A program made the translations under genes and the position numbers. Below, piece by piece: positions 1 through 5,195 of a DNA stretch of 5,195 nucleotides (the stretch's first letter is position 1; the number at the start of each line of letters is the position of its first letter). The DNA lies in NCBI GenBank assembly GCA_025056835.1, contig JANWVS010000197.1, forward strand, positions 1-5,195. Reading direction: 5' to 3'. The notes below the pieces were generated by a model. It had not been told where the DNA came from. It saw nothing but the letters and a program-made list of their open reading frames with translations, and ran no database searches. Source of the stretch: Gemmataceae bacterium (GTDB lineage: Bacteria > Planctomycetota > Planctomycetia > Gemmatales > Gemmataceae).

Positions 1-72
1 CAAACGCAGGCCATAAACGGCGCCGCTGGCACCGGTCATGGCAACCACCAAATCGTGGGACGCGGGGGGCAT
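1..72 (-). CDS. ubiX: UbiX flavin prenyltransferase, N-terminal fragment (cut by window edge)
   Basis: UbiX joins a dimethylallyl group to reduced FMN to make the prenylated flavin cofactor of UbiD-type decarboxylases, used in quinone synthesis and aromatic acid decarboxylation. It is a cytoplasmic enzyme. Only the first 24 codons are inside the window. They read from an ATG at 72-70 and contain VAMTGASGAVYGLRL, which matches the N-terminal beta strand and FMN-binding GxSGAxYGxRL loop of the UbiX/Pad1 family. The ATG at 72 is chosen because AGATAGG lies on the minus strand at 80-86, seven bases upstream. An in-frame ATG at 39-37 falls inside the conserved strand and is too late. The gene begins 28 bp after the dedA stop on the same strand, which suggests co-transcription. 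The motif is distinctive, but the rest of the protein is not visible. A generic flavoprotein of the same fold (for example Dfp/CoaC-like) is less likely because of the SGAxYG signature. Confidence 0.75.
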   Translation of the reverse strand, partial: MPPASHDLVVAMTGASGAVYGLRL

Positions 73-79
73 ACGACGA

Positions 80-86
80 CCTATCT
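80..86 (-). promoter_or_regulatory. Ribosome binding site of ubiX
   Basis: The minus strand reads AGATAGG here, with AGG seven bases before the ATG at 72. This fixes the ubiX start and lies in the 28 bp gap after the dedA stop. Confidence 0.5.
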
Positions 87-100
87 GGCGAGCAACCACC

Positions 101-862
101 TCACGACACGATTTTCGACTGATCCGCCGGCGAGTCGATCGGCGGAGGGGCCGGCTTCGCCGCCGGAGTGTGCAAGATTCTGTCAGTGACGCTTTCCAGG
201 GGTTGGCTCATCGGTTCGACGATTTTGGGCATTTCCGCGGGACTGCCGGTCACGACCGGGCGACGCAGGAAGCGGTACGTGAAATAACCGGCGATCCCAA
301 GCACAACCGCCAGGATGATCACGTGCTTGACGATCCCAAGGTCGTCGCTGACGATTTTGACGGCGCTGCCGGCGAAAAAGTAGCCGAGAAAGAACAACAA
401 GCTCACGCCGGGAAGGGCGTAAATGCCGTCGGCGATGAGGAAATGAGTCAAAGGCAAGCGAGTGATGCCGGCGCTGAGGAAGATCGGCGCGCGAATGCCT
501 GGAGTCAAACGGGCAAACAGCAGGATCTTGATGCCGTACTTGTGGAAGTTTTCGGTGATGCTGGTCAATTTCTCCGGCGTCAGCAGGTGCTTCTGCACAA
601 AGGGACTTTCGACGATGCGCGTGCCCCAGAAACGGCCGATGAAGTACAAAAAGCTGTCGCCAATGACGACGCCGATAATGCACACCGGCAGCATGATCCA
701 AACGTAAACGACGGCGCCATCCGTATCGCCGCCACGAAAGCCGCCAGCCAGCGCGCCGCCGACAACGATCGGCAGTTCCTCGGGCATCGGGAAGCCGAGT
801 CCCGTCAGCAAAATGCCCACGAAGACGCCGACGTAACCCCAACTTTGCAAAAACTCTTGCAC
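101..862 (-). CDS. DedA-family (SNARE-associated/VTT domain) inner-membrane protein
   Basis: DedA proteins are polytopic inner-membrane proteins. Characterised members act in proton-motive-force-dependent membrane homeostasis and as lipid-carrier flippases (undecaprenyl phosphate or phospholipid); the substrate here is unknown. The protein is 253 residues from the GTG at 862-860. Family motifs appear in order: FPMPEELP at 24-31 with the conserved acidic residues E28/E29, GDSFLYFIGRFWG at 68-80, and FARLTPGIRAP at 116-126. R118 and R124 of the last motif match the two essential arginines of the family. Hydrophobic stretches lie at about 8-40, 51-78, 138-165 and 178-198. A hydrophilic, proline-rich cytoplasmic tail of about 50 residues follows. 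The frame stays open upstream to an ATG at 1036, but that extension is Arg/Ala/Gly-rich and unlike DedA. The GTG has a good GAGGAA ribosome binding site and starts exactly where DedA homology begins. ubiX follows 28 bp downstream. The family call is firm; the specific role is not. Confidence 0.93.
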   Translation of the reverse strand: MQEFLQSWGYVGVFVGILLTGLGFPMPEELPIVVGGALAGGFRGGDTDGAVVYVWIMLPVCIIGVVIGDSFLYFIGRFWGTRIVESPFVQKHLLTPEKLTSITENFHKYGIKILLFARLTPGIRAPIFLSAGITRLPLTHFLIADGIYALPGVSLLFFLGYFFAGSAVKIVSDDLGIVKHVIILAVVLGIAGYFTYRFLRRPVVTGSPAEMPKIVEPMSQPLESVTDRILHTPAAKPAPPPIDSPADQSKIVS

Positions 863-867
863 CCGAA

Positions 868-873
868 TTCCTC
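868..873 (-). promoter_or_regulatory. Ribosome binding site of dedA
   Basis: The minus strand reads GAGGAA, with GAGG seven bases before the GTG at 862. This decides the GTG start over the much longer in-frame extension beginning at 1036. Confidence 0.6.
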
Positions 874-916
874 GGCAACCGCAGGGACAACAGCCGGGCG
901 ACGACCGCAAGCCACT

Positions 917-945
917 ATTATGACGGAAGCGCCGCGCGCCGAAAA
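917..945 (-). promoter_or_regulatory. Possible sigma-70-type promoter for dedA-ubiX
   Basis: On the minus strand there is CATAAT at 922-917, five of six matches to the -10 consensus. A poor -35 candidate, TTTTCG at 945-940, lies 17 bases upstream. It sits 54 bp before the dedA start and is the only AT-rich patch of this kind in the 207 bp gap. The weak -35 makes it tentative, and planctomycete promoters often do not follow the E. coli consensus. Confidence 0.25.
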
Positions 946-983
946 GAGCGCCTGCGGCATCGGCTGCGGGCAACCCAGGCTCG
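942..983 (-). terminator. Weak hairpin with T-run after the ceramidase-like gene
   Basis: On the minus strand, GCCTG (980-976) can pair with CAGGC (954-950). Flanking GAG and CTC could extend the stem past a two-base bulge. The loop is about 21 bases and a four-T run follows (945-942). It lies about 90 bp after the stop of the upstream gene. The small stem and long loop make it a marginal intrinsic terminator, and the T-run overlaps the candidate -35 listed separately. Confidence 0.2.
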
Positions 984-1069
984 GAGGGATCGGCACGCTG
1001 CCGTCGACGCCGGGCCTGAAATTTCGCTCGTGCCACTCGGTCCGGCTGCCAATCGTGCCTCGTCCTGGG

Positions 1070-2506
1070 TCAGCGCGTGCGGGCCACTTCGTCGAGCAGC
1101 CGGCGCCAAGTCTGGACGATGACGGTCGAAGCGTTTGTCTCGAGATAGCTCGAGCGCGCCCGCCAGGTTTCATAGCCGCCCAAGGCGTGTTGTTCCGGCG
1201 TTGGCAGATAGCCGTTGTAGCCGTTGGCGAGTTCGATAGTGAAGGTCGGTTTGAGGGGGCTGAGGCGTTTGATCTCCAGACCAATTTCCACGAAAGTCTC
1301 GCACGGATTCGCCACGATGCCAAGCTCGCCGATGCGGATGGCTTGGAGAATTACCGGCACCTTGGCCGGATACTTGGCCACCAAGACGGTCTCGCGGGCA
1401 TAGATCTCCGGCAAGGTCGTGAGCACTTTTTTGTTGGCCGCGGCCGCTTGGGCCAGGATTTCCTCGGCGCGGCGCATTTCCGCTTCGCTGGGCCGGCGGA
1501 CGCCCAATTCAATCTCCGCTTGAGCCATGGCCAGCGACACGTGATCGTGATGTCGAATCTTCTTGTAGGCTTGGTGGGCGGCTTGGGCGACGCTGTCGGC
1601 CACGATGCGGATTTGTTCGCCGGGCTGTTGCTGGCGTGCTGGGAGGCGGAAGTTGATATTGTTGATGTCGCCGCTGGTCCCGTTGGACATGATGCCGACA
1701 AAGGTCGGGTCGGCCCCGAGCAGGGCGCCGATTTTCTCGGCGAAGACGCCGAAATAGTCAGCCGAAAGCTCCGGAAAACCGCCGACGTAGTGGAGCGAAT
1801 AATTTGCGAGCAGGGCGAGCGGCTTCCCGTCGACGGCTTGGACGCTGACGACGGAAACATCCGGATCAATCGGGCCGGCAGGTTCGATCAAGTCGTGGTG
1901 GGCACGCGGCGGATTCATACGCACCCGGTCGAACCCGCCGAAGGGATTGGCGAGCAAATCCTTGGCGCCGACTTTCCAGCGGCGGTTGAAGACCTGGGTG
2001 GGGTCTTGAGCGACGCCCCATCCGACGCGCGCCGGTGCCAGTCGCTCCACCGCCGCGACGATGCCGGCGGCGATTTTGGCAGCGAGAAATTTCTGGTATT
2101 CGGGATCGGGTTCGCTCTGGAATACGCCTGCGACGGTCGGAGCGCTGTGCGTGTGCGTGGCGGAAATGAGGATGCGGTCGCCAGGAATGCCGGTCGCCTT
2201 GGAAGCCAGCGCCTTGGCGGGATCAGCGACCGCGCGCGGGATCATGCAACTGTCGCAGACAGCCAAGGCGATGCGCGTGGCGCCATCATCCAGCACCAGG
2301 CAACGCGCGTGCAAACGGTCGTGGGCCCGGGTCGCTTGGCGATCGGTCATGCCGCCGTTGACGGAGATGGGGAATTTCGTCGGCGTAATGTCCTGGGCGT
2401 AGGCCCCGGCGCGAAACACTTTCGTTTGCTGGGCACCTGCCGGTCCGGCCCAGAGGATGAGGGAGACCAGCCCTCCCAAGCCCCAGATCCAGCGGCTTCG
2501 CTTCAT
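1070..2506 (-). CDS. Secreted neutral/alkaline ceramidase-like protein (N-terminal catalytic domain only)
   Basis: The fold is that of neutral/alkaline non-lysosomal ceramidases, zinc enzymes that hydrolyse the amide bond of ceramide. Planctomycetes carry many single-domain relatives of unknown substrate. The protein is 478 residues. A signal peptide covers about 1-25 (KRSR, hydrophobic core, cleavage near AGA/QQ), so it is exported. Family landmarks: DITP at 39-42, LHARCLVLDDG at 65-75, ISATHTHSAP at 114-123, NYSLHYVGG at 235-243, SNGTSGDINN at 274-283, IVANPCETF at 397-405 and NGYNGYLPTPEQ at 428-439. By comparison with Pseudomonas ceramidase, the zinc ligands would be a histidine of THTH (H118/H120), H239, E403 and Y430 or Y433, all present. 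The serine nucleophile of the GDxSPN-type loop appears to be replaced (GDINN), and the C-terminal Ig-like domain of true ceramidases is missing. Ceramide hydrolysis is therefore doubtful. The start has GGGAG eight bases upstream. It is transcribed away from the ATPase gene. Confidence 0.88.
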   Translation of the reverse strand: MKRSRWIWGLGGLVSLILWAGPAGAQQTKVFRAGAYAQDITPTKFPISVNGGMTDRQATRAHDRLHARCLVLDDGATRIALAVCDSCMIPRAVADPAKALASKATGIPGDRILISATHTHSAPTVAGVFQSEPDPEYQKFLAAKIAAGIVAAVERLAPARVGWGVAQDPTQVFNRRWKVGAKDLLANPFGGFDRVRMNPPRAHHDLIEPAGPIDPDVSVVSVQAVDGKPLALLANYSLHYVGGFPELSADYFGVFAEKIGALLGADPTFVGIMSNGTSGDINNINFRLPARQQQPGEQIRIVADSVAQAAHQAYKKIRHHDHVSLAMAQAEIELGVRRPSEAEMRRAEEILAQAAAANKKVLTTLPEIYARETVLVAKYPAKVPVILQAIRIGELGIVANPCETFVEIGLEIKRLSPLKPTFTIELANGYNGYLPTPEQHALGGYETWRARSSYLETNASTVIVQTWRRLLDEVARTR

Positions 2507-2620
2507 GGTGGAAACTCCCGTCAGCAGGTACGATTGACTGTCGTTATCTTACGAAACGGCGTGGGCGGCGCGAGCCTTGCGGCGCTTGGCCCTTGCTTCC
2601 AGCGCAGATAGAAAAACTAC
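2507..2620. other. Divergent intergenic region
   Basis: This 114 bp separates the ceramidase-like gene (leftward) from the ATPase gene (rightward) and must hold the start signals of both unless transcription comes from further away. The minus-strand gene has GGGAG at 2519-2515. An AT-richer patch at 2531-2556 includes TAAGAT on the minus strand (2551-2546) and TATCTT on the plus strand (2545-2550). Either could be a -10 element, but neither has a convincing -35 at 17 bp. I see no clear operator palindrome. Confidence 0.4.
2515..2519 (-). promoter_or_regulatory. Ribosome binding site of the ceramidase-like gene
   Basis: The minus strand reads GGGAG eight bases before the ATG at 2506. It supports this ATG, which also opens directly into the signal peptide. 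Confidence 0.55.
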
Positions 2621-4342
2621 ATGAAGCGCGAACGGGCACATGGCCTGGAGCGATGGGCGCTGGTCCCGGGAGCGGTGTGGGCCTGGGCCTGCTTGGCAGC
2701 GCCGGCAGCCGCCCAAGAGTTTCCCCGCGGGCCGGGATTCTATTTCAATCCTTACCATTTGGGAGTGTTCCTCGCGGCTTATTTGCTCTGGGTCCAGCTG
2801 TGCAATTTCGTCGATAGAGATGCCCAGAATCTTCAATTGAGCCGAACCCCGTGGAACCCGCTGATGGTGGGGCTTGGGGCCGCCGGCCTTCTCGCCTTGT
2901 GGCTGGTACCTAACTTTTGGCTGGGGCTGCCGTTGTTCTTGGTTCCTTTCGTCGCCGTCTTTGTCCTCTACGCCCGGTGGCGCAATGAAGAAGTTCCCAA
3001 GGAGGAGCGCATCCTCACCCCCCAACATTGGCGCAAGCTCGCCGCAAAGTACCTCCGCCTCCGCTTTCGAGAAGAGGAAAAGTCGTCCGGCCCGAAATAT
3101 CCGATCCGTTTCATCGGCAAGAGCTTCGACGAAAAGAATGAAGACATCGATCGGGTCAAACGGGTCCAGGAATCGAAAGGCTACAAAGGCGCTCTGGAAA
3201 TGGTCTATGAAGCGATCCAGCGCCGCGCCACCGACATTCACTTGGAACCGACCAAGGATGAAATGATGGTGCGGCTGCGCATCGACGGCATCCTGGTCAA
3301 CGCCGATCCTTTTCGCCGCGCGATGGGCGACGCGGTGATCAACATCTTCAAAGTGTTGTGCAATCTGGACATCTCCGAGAAGCGCAAACCGCAGGACGGC
3401 AGCTTTTCGGCCCAGGTGGAAGATCGCTTCGTCGATTTCCGCGTGGCCACGGCCGGCAGCGTCCAGGGCGAGAAGATGGTCATTCGTATTCTCGACAAGT
3501 CGGCACAACTGATCAGCCTCACCCAGCTGGGGATGAAAGATCGCATGCGCGACCAGGTGCGCAACATCGTGATCCAACCCCACGGCATGTTCATCGTGTG
3601 CGGCCCCACCGGCGCCGGCAAAAGCACGACCCTCTATGCCGCCCTCAATGAACTCGATCGTTACTCGACGAACATTATCACCGTCGAAAACCCCGTCGAA
3701 TACAAGCTCGACAACATCACGCAAATCGAAGTCAATCCCAAGGCGGGCAAGACCTTCGCCGGCGAGCTGCGCAGCATCCTCCGCCAAGACCCGGATGTGA
3801 TCATGATCGGCGAAATCCGCGATCAAGAAACCGCCGAAATCGCCTGTCAGGCTGCCCAGACCGGCCACATGGTCTTCAGCACGTTGCACGCCAACGACAC
3901 CGTCACCGCCCTGGGCCGTTTGCTCGACCTCGGGGTCCAACCGTTTATGATTTCCAGCGCGATCTCGGCCATTCTCGGGCAACGGCTGGTGCGCATCTTG
4001 TGTCCGGAGTGCAAGGTCAAATACAAGCCGGATCCGGCGCTGCTGGCGCGGGCCAACCTCCCCGCCGACAAAATCAAATACTTCTACCGCCCCCCCGAGG
4101 AAGGCGAGCGTACCGAAGTGTGTCGCCACTGCGGAGGAACCGGTTACTACAAACGCACCGGCATCTTCGAATTGTTCGTCATCACCGACAAAATTCGCGA
4201 GATGATCCGCGAAAACCCCGACCTCGCCGCCATCAAGGCCGAGGCCATGCGCAACGGCATGCGCCCGCTCGCCGAAGACGGCCTGCGCCAGGTGATCGAA
4301 GGTGTGACATCCATCAATGAACTGCTCCGCGTCGCCAAGTAG
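2621..4342 (+). CDS. Membrane-anchored GspE/PilB-type secretion ATPase
   Basis: This is an AAA-like hexameric motor ATPase of the type II secretion/type IV pilus family, 573 residues. The N2 region holds RRATDIHLEP (201-210) and VRLRIDG (217-223), then KPQDGSF (256-262) and QGEKMVIRILD (282-292). The ATPase core has Walker A GPTGAGKST (328-336, K334), an Asp-box TVENPVEY (354-361), Walker B region DPDVIMIGEIRD (390-401, E398) and His-box GHMVFSTLHAND (415-426). A zinc-type tetracysteine motif is C461/C464 and C501/C504, which favours GspE/PilB over PilT. The N-terminus is unusual. Residues 12-32 look like a signal peptide ending AAA/QE, and hydrophobic helices follow at about 46-63, 81-97 and 100-118, then a positive YARWR. 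This places the motor on the cytoplasmic face, tethered to the membrane, in place of the soluble N1 domain. The ATG at 2621 is the first start after an in-frame TAG at 2609; its ribosome binding site is weak. A CvpA-like gene follows 15 bp downstream. The family is certain, the system it drives is not. Confidence 0.95.
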   Translation: MKRERAHGLERWALVPGAVWAWACLAAPAAAQEFPRGPGFYFNPYHLGVFLAAYLLWVQLCNFVDRDAQNLQLSRTPWNPLMVGLGAAGLLALWLVPNFWLGLPLFLVPFVAVFVLYARWRNEEVPKEERILTPQHWRKLAAKYLRLRFREEEKSSGPKYPIRFIGKSFDEKNEDIDRVKRVQESKGYKGALEMVYEAIQRRATDIHLEPTKDEMMVRLRIDGILVNADPFRRAMGDAVINIFKVLCNLDISEKRKPQDGSFSAQVEDRFVDFRVATAGSVQGEKMVIRILDKSAQLISLTQLGMKDRMRDQVRNIVIQPHGMFIVCGPTGAGKSTTLYAALNELDRYSTNIITVENPVEYKLDNITQIEVNPKAGKTFAGELRSILRQDPDVIMIGEIRDQETAEIACQAAQTGHMVFSTLHANDTVTALGRLLDLGVQPFMISSAISAILGQRLVRILCPECKVKYKPDPALLARANLPADKIKYFYRPPEEGERTEVCRHCGGTGYYKRTGIFELFVITDKIREMIRENPDLAAIKAEAMRNGMRPLAEDGLRQVIEGVTSINELLRVAK

Positions 4343-4357
4343 AGGTCTCAGTCCAAG

Positions 4358-5029
4358 ATGTTGATCGCCATTACTATCTTTATCATGGTCGCCGTGGCCT
4401 ATGCCCATCTGCGCGGCGGATTGTTTACTGCCTTGTGCATGTTCGTCAACCAAATGGTCGCCGGTCTCATCGCCTTCGGTTTTTTCGAGCCGATTGCCGA
4501 GCAGCTTGAACGTTCGACGCGCGACACGTTTCTGGCCGGCTACGAAGATTTCTTCGCCCTCATCGGCCTGTTCGCCGTCAGCCTGGGATTGTTGCGGTTG
4601 GTCACCAATCTGCTCGCACCGGAAATGCTCGATTTCTCCGGCAACGTGCAGTACCTCGGTGCACTGATCGGCGGCTTCTCGGGTTATTTGCTCGCCGGTT
4701 TTCTGATCTGTGCTCTGGAAACTCTGCCCTGGCACGAAAACTTTCTCGAATTCCGACCGATGACCGGACCGGACCAGGGCCTGCGCAGCGTCTTACCGCC
4801 GGATCGCGTGTGGCTGGCGACGATGCGCTACGCCGGCGCCCATTGCCTGGCCTGGGAAGAGGGCAGGATCGACGAAGATTTCCCGGATTCGCCCTACTAC
4901 CGCTATCTGACATTCGACCGCTACGGCACGTTCGAGCAACGCTATCTCCGTTACCGTCGCTTCAACGAGCAGCGCGGACCGCGCCTCTACCAACGCGAAC
5001 TCGAGAAGGAACTCTATCGAGACTACTGA
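4358..5029 (+). CDS. CvpA-like four-helix membrane protein
   Basis: The 223-residue protein resembles the CvpA (colicin V production) family of small inner-membrane proteins, whose molecular role is poorly understood. Hydrophobic helices lie at about 2-17, 21-43, 65-87 and 97-121. The first loop HLRGGLFTALCMFVNQMVAG and the later GALIGGFSGYLLAGFLI fit the CvpA pattern of glycine-rich helices after a short RG-containing turn. The remaining 100 residues form a soluble tail with an acidic patch (167-177) and a Tyr/Arg-rich end from 180. The ATG lies 15 bp after the ATPase stop. The nearest purine-rich site, AGAGG at 4341-4345, overlaps that stop and is 12 bases from the start. Same strand and tight spacing point to an operon and translational coupling, so the protein probably works with the membrane-anchored ATPase. 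The CvpA assignment rests on topology and loop pattern, so a planctomycete-specific membrane family is an alternative. Confidence 0.8.
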   Translation: MLIAITIFIMVAVAYAHLRGGLFTALCMFVNQMVAGLIAFGFFEPIAEQLERSTRDTFLAGYEDFFALIGLFAVSLGLLRLVTNLLAPEMLDFSGNVQYLGALIGGFSGYLLAGFLICALETLPWHENFLEFRPMTGPDQGLRSVLPPDRVWLATMRYAGAHCLAWEEGRIDEDFPDSPYYRYLTFDRYGTFEQRYLRYRRFNEQRGPRLYQRELEKELYRDY

Positions 5030-5031
5030 CC

Positions 5032-5050
5032 GTGTCGGCCCGGCCGACGC
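5032..5050 (+). terminator. Strong hairpin directly after the cvpA-like gene
   Basis: GTGTCGGC (5032-5039) pairs with GCCGACGC (5043-5050) over eight base pairs, including one G-T wobble, around a three-base loop. It starts three bases after the stop codon. No T-run follows on either strand, so it is not a canonical intrinsic terminator. It could slow transcription or protect the 3' end of the mRNA. Confidence 0.35.
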
Positions 5051-5195
5051 AGAACCGCGGACGTGAGGGTGATCGGCCGCCGCGCCGGCTTAACCCGCCC
5101 CGGTCGCCAACGCGGGGCCCAGCGCCGCCAAGCGGTGTCGGCAGTCCAGCGCCAGCCGGCGCCGCCGTTGCAAGCCCCTTCGCTACGGCTGTCCG
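5051..5195. other. Right-end region without a supportable gene
   Basis: This GC-rich 145 bp stretch has open frames on both strands, but none combines a start, a ribosome binding site and a recognisable protein. A small inverted repeat, AGCC (5173-5176) with GGCT (5187-5190) around CCTTCGCTAC, lies near the edge and may be part of a longer element outside the window. The stretch may be a spacer before a convergent or downstream gene. Confidence 0.35.

Noticed and set aside
863..1036. A 58-residue N-terminal extension of the DedA protein from an ATG at 1036.
   Set aside because: The extension is Arg/Ala/Gly/Cys-rich with no DedA similarity, and the GTG at 862 has a good ribosome binding site exactly where family homology begins.
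38..2611. An 857-codon open frame on the plus strand, antisense to dedA and the ceramidase-like gene.
   Set aside because: It lies in exact codon register opposite the two minus-strand genes (and across their spacers), so it stays open simply because TTA, CTA and TCA codons are rare in them. Its protein is low-complexity, D/A/R/G-rich and has no recognisable domain, while the minus-strand proteins have clear family motifs.
2577..2611. TTGCGG (2577-2582) and CAGATA (2605-2610) as a promoter for the ATPase gene.
   Set aside because: The spacing is 22 bases and both boxes are poor matches. The nearby TTGGCCCTTGC does not have sigma-54 spacing either.
2549..4735. A 728-codon open frame on the minus strand, antisense to the ATPase and part of the cvpA-like gene.
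   Set aside because: It has the same explanation: it is in codon register with the plus-strand genes, and its translation is Asp/His/Glu/Gly-rich without domain features. The opposite strand encodes a textbook GspE-type ATPase.
5090..5182. A minus-strand 30-codon frame ending in TAA that looks like the C-terminus of a convergent gene (high third-position GC).
   Set aside because: A TAG at 5185-5183 interrupts the frame just upstream, so no gene can enter from the right edge in this frame, and within it there is only a TTG as possible start.
5032..5195. A plus-strand frame from a GTG at 5032, open to the right edge.
   Set aside because: Its 54 residues are Pro/Arg/Ala/Gly-rich with no recognisable motif, third-position GC is lower than in the neighbouring genes, the start lies inside a strong hairpin and there is no clear ribosome binding site. 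A second plus frame is equally open.

Overview
This is a GC-rich bacterial window with five genes. They form two divergent transcription units that part from a 114 bp intergenic region (2507-2620). The organism is most likely a planctomycete (Planctomycetota, Pirellula-like). That is an inference from gene content: a secreted single-domain 'neutral ceramidase-like' protein, a GspE/PilB-type ATPase carrying its own membrane domain, and a CvpA-like partner. No rRNA or other marker is present to settle the taxonomy.

Leftward unit (minus strand). A secreted ceramidase-fold protein (1070-2506) is followed after 207 bp by a DedA-family membrane protein starting at a GTG (101-862). After a further 28 bp comes the first 24 codons of ubiX, the flavin prenyltransferase (1-72), which runs off the left edge. 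dedA and ubiX are close enough to be co-transcribed. The 207 bp gap before dedA holds a weak hairpin with a T-run and a possible -10 element, so dedA-ubiX may have its own promoter.

Rightward unit (plus strand). A 573-residue secretion/pilus-type ATPase (2621-4342) has a signal-peptide-like N-terminus and three further membrane segments where the usual cytoplasmic N1 domain would be. It is followed after 15 bp by a 223-residue, four-helix CvpA-like membrane protein (4358-5029). The pair has no GspF/PilC, secretin or pilin beside it in this window. The combination of a membrane-tethered GspE-type motor with a CvpA-like protein is the most interesting feature here. The last 166 bp hold a strong hairpin directly after the cvpA stop and no gene I can support.

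Two very long open frames lie antisense to the real genes (38-2611 plus, 2549-4735 minus). They are in codon register with those genes and follow from the rarity of TTA, CTA and TCA codons, so they are not annotated as genes.
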